Counted from the first letter of the stretch, positions 42,919 through 51,857 are shown. The stretch: 64,000 bases of DNA from Nucisporomicrobium flavum (GCF_016464385.1 NZ_JADMLH010000020.1:1-64000), one strand, 5' to 3'. The notes: generated by a model from the letters alone, not told the origin. Made by a program: numbers and translations.

Positions 42919-44301
42919 ATGAAGAAAATCATCCTGTTCGCCGGTGTCGATCCGCTGTCGACCGGTGAATCCGACTACGCGTGGCACCCGCTGTCGGTCC
43001 TGTCGATCGGTTCGGTCCTTCAGGATGGCGGCTTTGACGTACACATCATCGACTGCCAGGTCGACGCTGATTGGCGTCACCTGATCCGTGCTCACGCCGC
43101 CGACGCCCTGTTCATCGGCGTCACCTGCATGACCGGCCCAAGTATCGGCAACGTCCTAACGGCCATTGCGATCGCGCGCGACGCGGCCCCGCACATCCCC
43201 CTGATCTGGGGCGGCTACCACGCCACCCTGGCCCACCGCGGCATCCTGCGCGAAGGGCTCGTCGACATCGTGGTGCGCGGCCCGGGTGAACACGCCGTCC
43301 TGGCCATCGCGCAGCGTCTGGCCGGCGGCGCACCGCTGCGCCCCGAGTCCTTCGCCGACGTGCCCAACCTGGCCATGGCCGACGGCCGCACTGCCGTCAC
43401 CCCGCGCGGCGGCACCGAGCCGAGGATCGTCAGGACCAGCTACGAGTTTCTCGGCGACATGAACGCCCTGCCCCCGATGAATTACCAGCTCATCGATCCG
43501 ACCAGGTACTACACCGAATCCATCCGGGACCTGTCTTACATCACCAGCTATGGCTGTCCCTACGGGTGCGCCTTCTGCTCCGAACCCCAGACCAGCACCC
43601 GGAAGTGGAAACCCCTGGCGCCGGAACGGGTCGCCGCCGAGCTGGCCGCGCTGTGGCGCAGATACGCGCCAAGCCAGATCAGCCTGCTCGACCCGAATTT
43701 CTCCACCAACATCCCTCGGGTCGTTGACATCGTCACGCTGCTCGAACACCAGGATCAACGAATCGAACTACGCGCCAACATGCGCACGCGTGACGTGGTT
43801 AACCTCGCCAAGGTCATCGACCTGAAGCGACTACATAAGGTTGGATTCTCGGCCATCTTCCTGGGCTGCGAGTCCGGGTCCGACCGTATGCTCAAAGCCC
43901 TCCACAAGAGTGCAACCGTTGCCGACACCCGCAACGCCTGTCACCTGCTGGACGAGGCCGGCATCATTCAACTCAGCAGCTGGATCCACGACCTTCCTGG
44001 CGAAGAGCTCCAGGACAGCCGTCAAACGCTCGAACTTGTCACCGATCTGGCTGCCCTGGAGCACAACCGGCAGAAGCACCACTTCTTCACGCCTTTTCCC
44101 GCCACCGAGCTCTACGAGCAACTCTTCGGCAAGACCGAAGACGACAACCGCACGCAGGCCGAATGGGCCGCCAGCGACACCTACGCCAGCTCGGCTCTGT
44201 ACGCCGGCCGCCCCGAATTCCGGACGAGGGTCCTCGACGATCTCACTGCCCTCAAACGGCGGTACCCGCACGTCCTTGAACGGGCGCTCCCTCGACAGTA
44301 G
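42919..44301 (+). CDS. B12-binding-type radical SAM enzyme
   Basis: 460 aa. The first 140 residues have the Rossmann-like fold of B12-binding radical SAM proteins (LFIGVTCMTGPSIGN, IPLIWGGYHATLAHRGIL, VDIVVRGPGEHAV). CPYGCAFC (Cys213, 217, 220) ligates the AdoMet cluster, and GCESGSDRML and the HDLPGE segment continue the TIM barrel. The classic DxHxxG cobalamin motif is not evident, as in many members that bind B12 base-off. The class includes methyltransferases and ring-forming enzymes. The gene follows CATCTCG-ATG without a strong ribosome site, although AAAGG is near. Confidence 0.85.
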   Translation: MKKIILFAGVDPLSTGESDYAWHPLSVLSIGSVLQDGGFDVHIIDCQVDADWRHLIRAHAADALFIGVTCMTGPSIGNVLTAIAIARDAAPHIPLIWGGYHATLAHRGILREGLVDIVVRGPGEHAVLAIAQRLAGGAPLRPESFADVPNLAMADGRTAVTPRGGTEPRIVRTSYEFLGDMNALPPMNYQLIDPTRYYTESIRDLSYITSYGCPYGCAFCSEPQTSTRKWKPLAPERVAAELAALWRRYAPSQISLLDPNFSTNIPRVVDIVTLLEHQDQRIELRANMRTRDVVNLAKVIDLKRLHKVGFSAIFLGCESGSDRMLKALHKSATVADTRNACHLLDEAGIIQLSSWIHDLPGEELQDSRQTLELVTDLAALEHNRQKHHFFTPFPATELYEQLFGKTEDDNRTQAEWAASDTYASSALYAGRPEFRTRVLDDLTALKRRYPHVLERALPRQ

Positions 44302-44351
44302 TGCTGCCCTGCACCACACCCGATGCGAATTTGACGAGTGAGGAGGCCGCA

Positions 44352-45251
44352 GTGGTGCGAACCACCCGCCTGGCGATCTACGAGATTCAGGTAGCCGAGA
44401 ACGGACGGTTGGTCACTCAGTATGGCGACTTCGATGCGGCGTCCTACAGCAACATGAAATATGGCCACACCGTGCCCGCCCGCGACTACGGCTACCGGCT
44501 CGCCGGGATGCTGGCCGACGCCAACCCAACCCTGCTCGCCGACTCCTGCACGCCGGTGGTCATCTACGGACCCGCTACACGCCACACGCCCAAACCAGCC
44601 CAGGCAATCGCCTTCTACCTCACACAACTACTCAACCACTGGCGCGCAGAGCATCGCCTTCCGCCAGCCCAGTTGCACGATATGAAGCACGTCCGCCAAG
44701 GGTCGGCTGTGCCGTACGCAACTCTCAACCCCAACCAAAGGCGAGTCGCAATGGCCGCCACCATCGACTACGCCGATCCTAATATGGTCCGAGGATCGCG
44801 CGTCATCTGCGTCGACGATCTCATCGTTACCGGCGCCGTTGAAGCGAAAATGACCGAAACGCTAGAGCCCCTGCGGCCAGCAGAAATTGACTACCTCTAC
44901 GCGATCCGCGTTAACCCTAGCCTTGCCGCTACGGACCCGCAGGTCGAAGACCGCATCAACGCGGCAAGTGGGCCCTGCCCCAAACTCTTGGCCGAATTCC
45001 TGGAGCGTGGCGAGTTTCTGTTGAATGACCGGGCGTTACGAATGCTGTTGACCTGGCCCACGGAATATGAGGTACGTGCGCTTCTCGACAGTCAAGATGA
45101 CCTGTTCTTGGAGGTCCTTTTGAATGAGCTATCCGCAACAGGATTCCATTACTACGACTTCAGTCGTCACCTTATTAGATGTCTGTGGAAAGTCTTAGAA
45201 GAGCGACAGCACCCCTGGTGTCGCCCCGTAGCGCAATCGGGTCATCGTTGA
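44352..45251 (+). CDS. Phosphoribosyltransferase-fold protein
   Basis: 299 aa. GTG 44352 is chosen because AGGAGG sits 5 nt upstream; a GTG at 44301 overlapping the previous stop is the alternative. GSRVICVDDLIVTGAVEAKM (149-167) contains the DD-x-x-x-TG PRPP-binding motif of type I phosphoribosyltransferases. The region before it (CTPVVIYGPATRHTPKPAQAIAFYL) resembles the substrate hood. The last 100 residues are an added helical domain. Could act on a base, form a nucleotide, or use PRPP as a ribosyl donor. Confidence 0.68.
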   Translation: MVRTTRLAIYEIQVAENGRLVTQYGDFDAASYSNMKYGHTVPARDYGYRLAGMLADANPTLLADSCTPVVIYGPATRHTPKPAQAIAFYLTQLLNHWRAEHRLPPAQLHDMKHVRQGSAVPYATLNPNQRRVAMAATIDYADPNMVRGSRVICVDDLIVTGAVEAKMTETLEPLRPAEIDYLYAIRVNPSLAATDPQVEDRINAASGPCPKLLAEFLERGEFLLNDRALRMLLTWPTEYEVRALLDSQDDLFLEVLLNELSATGFHYYDFSRHLIRCLWKVLEERQHPWCRPVAQSGHR

Positions 45252-45472
45252 CCGCTTCAAAGCTATTAGCTTCGCTCGGGCGTTTCGCCGCACGGGTGGT
45301 CGCCTACCCGCTGAGTGGAAATTGATGTGCCCTGCTTACCGATGTCGACTCGAGGAGGGTAGTCGCTATGAGACGCTGATCCGACGAAACCACGCTCGCG
45401 CTGCGAACTCCGCGTGCAACTCGGCAACGAGCACGGTGCAGCAGGCAGGCGGAGTGGCGAACGGAGGCGCCG

Positions 45473-45985
45473 ATGGCTGTCGAACATCAAGGCTGGACGC
45501 CCTGGGACGCCGACTGGCCAAACCTGAAGGCAGGGGCCGACTGCAAGCTGTGCTCTTTCCTCGCCACGGAAGACCCCGACTGGGGCATACGTATCTACAC
45601 CGGTCAGGTCGCGACCGGCTTCTTGAGCGTTCGTGGCCAGATTCCCGGCTACTCCTGGGTCATCTGGAACAGCGGGCATGTCTGCGAGCCGACCGAACTG
45701 TCAGCGGCCGATGCACTTGCATTCTTCGCCGATATGCTCACGATCGGACGGGCAGTCGAACAAATCTTGCAACCCGCCAAGATGAATTACGAAGTCCTTG
45801 GCAACAACGTTCCTCATTTACACGCCCACGTTCTACCCCGCCCGCAAAAAGACCCCATTCCGCGCGGCGCGCTGCCGTGGACCTACCTCGACGATGGTCG
45901 GCATGACATCGGCGAGACCGAGAGATTGGCTGCCGACATCCGTCACCGACTAAAGGAAGAATTGGGCGATTCTAAGCTAAGGTGA
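45473..45985 (+). CDS. HIT-family hydrolase or nucleotidyl transferase
   Basis: 170 aa with GGAGGCGCCG before the ATG. HLHAHVL (His115, 117, 119) is the histidine triad, and CKLC at 24-27 resembles the cysteine pair of zinc-bearing HIT proteins. It is clearly different from the HIT gene at 38670-39350 (length and surrounding sequence). HIT proteins hydrolyse nucleoside phosphoramidates, dinucleotides or acyl-adenylates. Two such proteins in one locus strengthens the nucleotide theme. Confidence 0.85.
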   Translation: MAVEHQGWTPWDADWPNLKAGADCKLCSFLATEDPDWGIRIYTGQVATGFLSVRGQIPGYSWVIWNSGHVCEPTELSAADALAFFADMLTIGRAVEQILQPAKMNYEVLGNNVPHLHAHVLPRPQKDPIPRGALPWTYLDDGRHDIGETERLAADIRHRLKEELGDSKLR

Positions 45986-46387
45986 TGCCGTCATCGATGG
46001 CGTGCGCTGAGATGAATAGCTGGTGCGCATGAAACCATTCGTGTTCCTAACCACGATGGCCCACCCCGGAAGACCAGGACTTTCGAGCCCGGTGGCACCC
46101 TCACGCGCCCCATCCAGACGGCGCCGCGAGATCGAGATCACCAGTAGCAGGGCCCTGGCGTCGCTGCCTTGGAGTCCCACATACCGCAACCGATCCTGAA
46201 CCACCTGGGCGCTGGGCCCCGGCCGGAGTGTTCGTCGCGTCGCTCGGTAGTGGCGTTGAAGGGTGACATGTCGGCTGCATCTTGCGGCGTGGATTCCTTT
46301 CGGGTGACAGATCTCTCGCGGAGGGCATGGAAAGGTCGTACCCCGCCGCTACGGTGCGCCGAGCCGCTTAGTTTGAGGGAGTTGCCG
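45986..46387. other. Intergenic stretch with at most a doubtful mini-ORF
   Basis: About 400 bp between the HIT and PCMT-type genes. A 57-codon frame from an ATG at 46028 (product starting KPFVFLTTMAHPGRPGLS) is possible but has a weak ribosome site and no homology. A lanthipeptide-type precursor of the FxLD class was sought because of the downstream methyltransferase, and was not found. The region is the likely promoter of that gene. Confidence 0.45.
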
Positions 46388-47611
46388 ATGACCGATGTCG
46401 TCGCCGGACCGATCACCGCTGATCTTCGCGCCCAGTTGACCACGCGGTTGGTGGCGAAGGGGTTCGCCCAGTCACCATCGGTACGGGCAGCGTTTCGGGC
46501 CGTGCCGCGACACCTGTTCGCCCCTGCCGGCACGAGCTTGCAGGCGGCGTACGCCGATCGCGTGGTGGTCACCAAACGCGACGCGGCCAGGGCGGCGACG
46601 AGTTCGGTGTCGGCGCCGTGGTTGCAGGCTTACATGCTGGAACAGGCCCAGCTCCGGCCCGGAGCGCGAGTGCTCGAGATCGGGTCGGGCGGCTACAACG
46701 CGGCTTTGGCCGCCGAGCTGGTGGGCCCGGCCGGGCAGGTGACCACGATCGACATCGACCCGGACGTGATCAGCTCCGCGCGGGCCGTGCTCAACCGGTC
46801 CGGCTATCCGCTGGTGCACACGGCGGTGGCCGACGGCGAGCATGGCTACCCGCCCGGCGCACCTTATGACGCGATCCTGGTCACCGTGGAGGCCGCCGAC
46901 GTGCCGCCCGCGTGGACGGAGCAGCTGACGCCGGGCGGCCGCCTGGTGGTGCCGTTGCGGATGCGCGCCCACACTCGCTGCCTCACCCTGGACCGTGCCG
47001 GTGACCACTTGGTGGCGCGCGCGTCGATCCAATGCGGGTTCGTGTCGATGCAAGGCCACGGTCAGGACCCGGTACGCCTGGTGCAGCTGCGCGGTGACGC
47101 CGCTGTCCTGATCCTGGACGACCCGGCAACGCAGGTCGACGCGACCGCGATCGCCATGGCGCTGGACGGGCCACGGACGGAACGCTGGTCGCCGGTCACC
47201 TTGACCGCCGGTACGTCGTTCGAGGCGCTGCACCTGTTCCTGGCCAGCCAGCCCCGCCCGTACGGGATCCTGAACGTCGACCGGGAACGCACCCTGGGCC
47301 TGCTGGATCCCCAGGACCGGTTCTTCTGCCCGACCCTGCTGGCCGGTGACAGCCTCACCTACCTGACCAGCCGGCAGCAGCACGATGGCGCTTGGCAGCT
47401 CGGCGCCCACGGCTTCGGCCCGCAGGCGCAGTCACTCGCCGACGATCTGACCGGCCTGCTCGTGACCTGGGACGAGCAGCACCGGCAGAACGGTGGCCCG
47501 CAGATCACCGTGCACCCGGCCAGTACCGAGCTCGCGGACACCGACCGGCTGCGGCTGGTGGTGCGACGCTCCCACACCCTGACCGCGATCGACTGGCCCA
47601 GCATCCGATGA
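46388..47611 (+). CDS. PCMT-type O-methyltransferase, possibly of the FxLD-system family
   Basis: 407 aa with AGGGAG 7 nt before the ATG. The N-terminus (LVAKGFAQSPSVRAAFRAVPRHLFAP, LQAAYADRVVVTKRD, TSSVSAPWLQAYML) and VLEIGSGGYNAALAAEL (motif I, 95-111) are those of protein-L-isoaspartate methyltransferases. The extra C-terminal 190 residues and the opening resemble the family named methyltransferase, FxLD system, linked to lanthipeptides, though this is from memory. No precursor peptide or lanthionine synthetase lies nearby. It could methylate a carboxylate in a peptide or small molecule. ATGA overlap with the kinase gene. Confidence 0.75.
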   Translation: MTDVVAGPITADLRAQLTTRLVAKGFAQSPSVRAAFRAVPRHLFAPAGTSLQAAYADRVVVTKRDAARAATSSVSAPWLQAYMLEQAQLRPGARVLEIGSGGYNAALAAELVGPAGQVTTIDIDPDVISSARAVLNRSGYPLVHTAVADGEHGYPPGAPYDAILVTVEAADVPPAWTEQLTPGGRLVVPLRMRAHTRCLTLDRAGDHLVARASIQCGFVSMQGHGQDPVRLVQLRGDAAVLILDDPATQVDATAIAMALDGPRTERWSPVTLTAGTSFEALHLFLASQPRPYGILNVDRERTLGLLDPQDRFFCPTLLAGDSLTYLTSRQQHDGAWQLGAHGFGPQAQSLADDLTGLLVTWDEQHRQNGGPQITVHPASTELADTDRLRLVVRRSHTLTAIDWPSIR

Positions 47612-48189
47612 TCACGCAATCCCCGACGCTCGTCGTGATCCGCGGGAACTCCAGCAGCGGAAAAACGACCACAGCACGTGAAGTTCGGGCTCGGTACGGG
47701 CGCGGCTGCGCGCTGATCGAGCAGGACCATATGCGCCGGATCGTTCTGCGCGAGCACGACACGAGCAGCATCGATGTCGCTGCACCCGCGGTCATCGCCG
47801 CGACCGCCACGGCAGCGCTCGAGCACGGCTTCCACGTGATCGTCGAGGGCATGATGATCGCCGCCCGCTACCAGCAGGCACTGCTCGGCTTGATCCGCGC
47901 GCATGCCGGGCCGGCGCATGTGTTCTATCTCGATGTCAGCCTGGACGAGACAATCCGTCGGCATCAAGGCAAGGGCCTGGAACACGTCACCGCCGATCAC
48001 CTGCGCGATTGGTACACCGCCCATGACGTCCTCGGCGTCTCGGGCGAGGTCGTGATCAGCGAGGACAGCAGCCAGGAACAAACCGTCGCGGCCATCCTGC
48101 ACACCAGCGGCCTTTCCAAGTCGCCGCCGTTCAGTGCATGCCCGAATCGATGCGCATACTGCACAGCCAGGTCGGCGAGTGCCTCGTGA
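47608..48189 (+). CDS. P-loop kinase (zeta-toxin-like or gluconate-kinase-like)
   Basis: 193 aa, ATG overlapping the methyltransferase stop. GNSSSGKTT (13-21) is the P-loop; ALIEQDHMRR the substrate-side strand; VIVEGMMI and VFYLDVSLDETIRRH are features of small-molecule kinases and of zeta-toxin-like nucleotide kinases. The last 20 residues contain CPNRCAYC-like cysteines that look like a metal site but may be the overlap remnant. Probably phosphorylates a pathway metabolite. Next gene overlaps by TGATG. Confidence 0.75.
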   Translation: MITQSPTLVVIRGNSSSGKTTTAREVRARYGRGCALIEQDHMRRIVLREHDTSSIDVAAPAVIAATATAALEHGFHVIVEGMMIAARYQQALLGLIRAHAGPAHVFYLDVSLDETIRRHQGKGLEHVTADHLRDWYTAHDVLGVSGEVVISEDSSQEQTVAAILHTSGLSKSPPFSACPNRCAYCTARSASAS

Positions 48190-48668
48190 TGGCCATTCAT
48201 CGTGTCGCCGTCTCCGCCATCGATAAGGCCTTGAAATTCTACTGGAGGCTATTTAAACCGAGGACCTATGGCGTAAAAGCCTTGATTCTGCACCCACGAG
48301 ATCCTGAATTGTTTGTATTGATCAGACAGTCCTACGGCGATCAAAACCGCTGGGGCTTGCCAGGGGGCGGCTACCGGCCCCATAAGGAATCGGCCGAAGA
48401 TGCCGTGCGGCGCGAGTGCATGGAAGAGCTGGGTCTCGCATTCGGGCCCGCAGCCGACGTCCTCGAGGAACTTGTGACGACAGCCGAAGGTAAGCGTGAC
48501 CACCTGACTATCTTCAGGGTCACCGCACAGTCGGATCAGCTTCGACTGAACGGGGAGGTAGCGGAAGCTGTATGGACGCCGCTTGACTATTCGAGAATTC
48601 CGCGAGGGATGCCGGTGTCCCGGTTCGCAGATTTGGCTGTTTCTGCCCATCGGCGAACGGATACATGA
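48189..48668 (+). CDS. NUDIX hydrolase
   Basis: 159 aa. The ATG at 48189 overlaps the kinase stop as TGATG; an earlier start is inside that gene. The NUDIX box is intact: Gly61, Glu67 and RECMEELGL (75-83). RWGLPGGGYRPHKES leads into it. It is not the close twin of the NUDIX gene at 32485, having a 30-residue basic N-terminus (FYWRLFKPRTYGVKAL). Base composition is slightly lower in GC than neighbours. Substrate unknown. Confidence 0.85.
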   Translation: MAIHRVAVSAIDKALKFYWRLFKPRTYGVKALILHPRDPELFVLIRQSYGDQNRWGLPGGGYRPHKESAEDAVRRECMEELGLAFGPAADVLEELVTTAEGKRDHLTIFRVTAQSDQLRLNGEVAEAVWTPLDYSRIPRGMPVSRFADLAVSAHRRTDT

Positions 48669-49054
48669 CAGTTTCGATGTGCGATGACGTGCAGAATCAG
48701 CATCGAGGCGTTTGCCACGCGTCGAGATTCCGGCTAGGCCGTTGGCTACCGCTTGGCGGCTGCAATCATCCGGCGCATCTGCGGCCGCGTATTCGGATGC
48801 GCAACTAATCCCACCATGCTCCGGAAGTCGTACTCAGAGACGGGCCGAGCTCCATGCAGCGGAGTTTGTCGTTTGCGGGCGGGCCGATGTTGTCGTTCGT
48901 GGTCCGCGCACACGACGGCGATTGGTCGACCCCGTCCGATCGAGCTACGTACGGTTTGAGAATTCGCCGAAACCGTGATGGCCGCAGAGGGGAGGTCGTC
49001 GGCGGACCAAGAAAACTAGGCGGCCAGGGCCCAGCACGAGAGCAGGTTGCCGAT
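48669..49054. other. Intergenic stretch, no supported gene
   Basis: About 390 bp between the NUDIX and YdcF-like genes. A minus-strand frame is open across much of it (ending in RRMIAAAKR) but has no usable start and no recognised homology. An upstream extension of the YdcF-like gene to an ATG at 48854 is conceivable but adds a low-complexity, arginine-rich segment. Probably the promoter. Confidence 0.4.
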
Positions 49055-49660
49055 ATGACCGGGACCGACGCGGGTACCGCGGACTTTGTCGACGCCTCTG
49101 CTCCTGGGCTGGGCCGCGCCGATGTGATCTTTGTGTTCGGCTCAACCCTACCGGACGCCGCTACGCCAGCTGAGCAGGCACTTCGCTCGGGGCTTGCACC
49201 GCTTATTGTCCTGACCGGAGGTCCCAACCGCCGCAACCCGGTCCACGTCGAGAGCGAAGAACATGCTCGTGCGCTGTTGGCGCGGGGTATCACCTCAGAT
49301 CGGATGATCATCGAGCGGGGCTCTCGCACCTCCGTGGAGAATGTCGCATTCGCTCGCCCGCTTATTGAAGAGCGCCTCGGTCGGGTTCGCACCGTTATCG
49401 CCGTGGTGAAATGGTGGCAACGCCGCCAGCTGCACCTGCTGGCTGCGGGGCTGCCGTCCGTCGAACGGATCTACGCAGCTACGTGGAACCCGCCCGCTCG
49501 GGCTGACGGGCGACCCTATAACCGGAGCACCTGGGCGTCTAGCGCCGACCGGCCGCGCATCGAGAGCGAGTACCGCTACCTGAAGAAACTGCTTAGCGGG
49601 GGCGAGCTACCTCAACTTGACCGGACGGCAGCGGGCTGGACCCGGCCGGAACAAGACTGA
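49055..49660 (+). CDS. YdcF-family (DUF218-like) protein
   Basis: 201 aa from ATG 49055. GRADVIFVFGSTLPDA, PLIVLTGG, ARALLARGITSDRMIIERGSRTSVENVAFARPLI and RTVIAVVKWWQRRQLHLLAA are signatures of the YdcF/DUF218 family, whose members bind AdoMet or act on cell-envelope substrates in various bacteria, with activity mostly unknown. No transmembrane segment. It ends the run of plus-strand genes that begins at 42919, so may be part of it. Confidence 0.75.
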   Translation: MTGTDAGTADFVDASAPGLGRADVIFVFGSTLPDAATPAEQALRSGLAPLIVLTGGPNRRNPVHVESEEHARALLARGITSDRMIIERGSRTSVENVAFARPLIEERLGRVRTVIAVVKWWQRRQLHLLAAGLPSVERIYAATWNPPARADGRPYNRSTWASSADRPRIESEYRYLKKLLSGGELPQLDRTAAGWTRPEQD

Positions 49661-49799
49661 GTAGATGCCGCGATGCCGGCCCCCGAGGGCGGTCCGCGGC
49701 GACCGCGCTCTACGCGGTGGCGCTGATCGCTGGCAGCAGCAGACCACCAGCAGCTTGCGCCGCCGGATGCTGATGGTGCGGTCGGCCCTGGCACGGCGG

Positions 49800-49836
49800 G
49801 TGAGCCGGCGGCAACGACGGGCGGCCGCCGGCTCAC
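49800..49836. terminator. Perfect 12-bp hairpin
   Basis: GTGAGCCGGCGG (49800-49811) pairs with CCGCCGGCTCAC (49825-49836) over a 13-nt loop. It lies 140 bp past the YdcF-like stop and may end the transcript of the Region 3 genes. Confidence 0.5.
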
Positions 49837-50069
49837 GCCTGGCTGGACACTGCTGCGGGTGAGGACACCGACTTCCCCCTCCGTCGCCGGTGCCCGCCCC
49901 GCCCAGCGGTGCTTGCCATAAGGCAAGCTTGAGGTGACCTGCGGCAGTGTGCACGGTGATGCGTCCAAGGTCACCCAGGAAGCCGACGGCGGGGTTCAGT
50001 TCCGCCTCCTTTGTCGCGTGAGCGGCTTCGGTCCGTGATGGTTACGAAGAGCTCAGCCCGAATGACTTC

Positions 50070-50253
50070 GCCGCCGTTGTGCGGGTGTTCCCCAGGCGCG
50101 GGTCGTGCGGCAACCAGGAGTGGAGATGGTGGTGGAGTCGATGAAGCCGACGGCGGCCATGTCGACGATCATGCGTCGGGTTCGGGGCTCTGGCGCATAT
50201 TGCTTGAAGGATCTCCAGCTGGCCTGACCCTGTCGACGGGCCGCGGAGCGCAC
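50070..50253 (-). pseudogene. STAS-domain (anti-sigma-factor antagonist) relic
   Basis: On the minus strand, RMIVDMAAVGFIDSTTI reads as the central strand and phosphoserine loop of STAS anti-anti-sigma factors (consensus VDL-x-x-x-FIDSTGL). The frame then changes to unrelated arginine-rich sequence and stops, and upstream residues do not form the first STAS strands. No complete gene exists, so it is a relic. The match covers only some 17 residues. Confidence 0.4.
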
Positions 50254-50373
50254 GTAGGTCAGCCGCCAGCCGCAGGAAGACGGCGCGTCTGTTTGGCCGC
50301 CATCGCTATATGAGGGGACGGCAGACGGTCACCGCTAGGTTCATACGCGAACGCTCGACGGCAGGAGGCGCTC

Positions 50374-50640
50374 ATGACCATAGACGACGACGTAGACGAC
50401 GGCATGACCCGGCTTTGGCTGTGGGCCGACCTCGCGCCACGTGCGCGATACCGGTTTGCTGTCGTCGGCCCATACCCTTCGTGGCAGGACGCGCGAGACG
50501 CCGTGGATCGCGCCCCGAAGGTCCTCGACCTCGATCGGAAGATCCACTCCGCATGGCGTGTCGACGAAACCGAACCGAGCGCAGACTGCGAGGTCCACCG
50601 CATCGACGAAGGCGACGACACGGACGATTGGTTCGGCTGA
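50374..50640 (+). CDS. Small acidic hypothetical protein
   Basis: 88 aa with GCAGGAGGCGCTC before the ATG. Strongly acidic at both ends (TIDDDVDDG and EGDDTDDWFG) with a folded-looking middle (RYRFAVVGPYPSWQDARDAVDRAPKVLDLDRKIHSAWRVDE). No homology recognised. It stands alone between the relic and the split ligase. A nucleic-acid-mimic protein is one speculative reading of its acidity. Confidence 0.55.
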   Translation: MTIDDDVDDGMTRLWLWADLAPRARYRFAVVGPYPSWQDARDAVDRAPKVLDLDRKIHSAWRVDETEPSADCEVHRIDEGDDTDDWFG

Positions 50641-50766
50641 TCCTAGGTCCGAGCGGAGCGAGCATCGTCATCACACAATTCGCGCCAGAACCCAATTCTC
50701 ACGAGCGAAGTCATCACGGAGTTCCTGGCGCCGCCGGCATCGCGTGGCAGTCGGCTGGCATGGACG

Positions 50767-51857
50767 TCATGCTGCGGGGTCGACCTCGTGCAGTTGGCGA
50801 ATATCGACGCCGCTGCGGCGTAGCAGGGCGGTTGCCTCGTTGATGCTGAGCCCTTCGACGACGTTGCCGGTGTGGATCACGCGTAGCGTTTCGGTGCCGT
50901 CGCGGTCGATGACCTCGATCCGCCACGTTTCGTCCTCGGTGGCCATCGCCCCCTTCACCGTCGCCTGCGCCGGTGGCGGCGGGGGCAGCGTGAAGTCGTG
51001 TTGGGCTTCGGCGGGGCTGCGGTCGGCGCGGAGCCCTCGCCAGGACGAGTGCCGGAGCCGGCCGTCCGGGGTCCAGTTCCGGAAAGCGACCTCGCCGATC
51101 AGGACCGGTTCGACCCAGCGGGCGTGCCGGGCATGCTCGCGCGGGACCTCCGCTGCCGGACGGACTCGGCTGAGCGAGGTGAGCTGGCGGTGCAGCTGGC
51201 TGAGCATGCTGTCGGTGAAGCCGGTCCCGACCCCGCCGGCGTATCGCAGCGCACCGCTCTGGTCGTGGACACCGAGCAGGAGCGATCCGATGGTGCCGGC
51301 CCGGCGGCCCTCACCGGGTTTCCAGCCGATGACCACTACCTCCTGGGTGCGGAGGAGTGGCACTTTGGTCCACGTCTCGGCCGACCGTTTCCCGGCCCGG
51401 TAGGGGGCGGTGACGCGTTTCGCGACCACGCCCTCGAGGCCGGCGAGCTCGGCCGCTTGCAGGACGGCTGCGCCGCCCGTGCCGGTGAACGACGGCGCCG
51501 TCCGGACGGCTGTGCCGGCCAGTTCGAGGCTGGTGAGCAGCTCCCGCCGAACCTGGTAGGGCTGGGCCAGCAGTGACGTGCCGTCGATCCAGAGGACGTC
51601 GAAGACGTAGTAGACGACCGGGACTGTCTGCAGCAAGGTGGCTGCGGGGTGCGCGACGTGCATCCGGGCGGCGAGTTTCGCGAACGACGGCCTGTCACCG
51701 GGCTCGAGCGCGACGATCTCACCGTCGAGGACCGCCTGCCGGCCACCAAGCAGCGCACTGAGCTCAGCCAGCTCCGGGTAGGTGGTGGTGACATCGCGGT
51801 CGTTGCGCGACAGCACCCGGACCTGACCGTCGCCGACGTAGCTGATCCCGCGCCATG
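50767..51857 (-). pseudogene. C-terminal part of a LigD-type ATP-dependent DNA ligase, split by a transposon
   Basis: About 360 codons open from the element end: GISYVGDGQVRVLSRNDRD, DGEIVAL (motif III), VVYYVFDVLW, LEGVVAKR (motif IV) and TWTKVPLL (motif V), then an OB-fold with EVAFRNWTPDGRLRHSSWRGLR. The nucleotidyl-lysine motif I is missing because the coding sequence is interrupted at 51857. It continues at 55894 on the far side of the element. A GTG at 51816 could start a 349-aa fragment but this cannot form the ligase-AMP intermediate. Confidence 0.85.

Larger units (their letters stand above)
49661..50373. other. Non-coding stretch with a hairpin and a gene relic
   Basis: About 710 bp without an intact gene. 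It contains the perfect hairpin at 49800-49836 and an apparent STAS-domain relic at about 50070-50253 on the minus strand. Other open frames here have low-complexity, arginine-rich translations and no ribosome site. Confidence 0.5.

Noticed and set aside
46028..46201. 57-codon frame upstream of the PCMT-type gene as a lanthipeptide precursor
   Set aside because: No F-x-L-D motif, no cysteine and no leader-core pattern, with a weak ribosome site.
48750..49000. Minus-strand open frame ending in RRMIAAAKR
   Set aside because: No usable start codon with a ribosome site and no recognised homology, though it stays open for some 80 codons.
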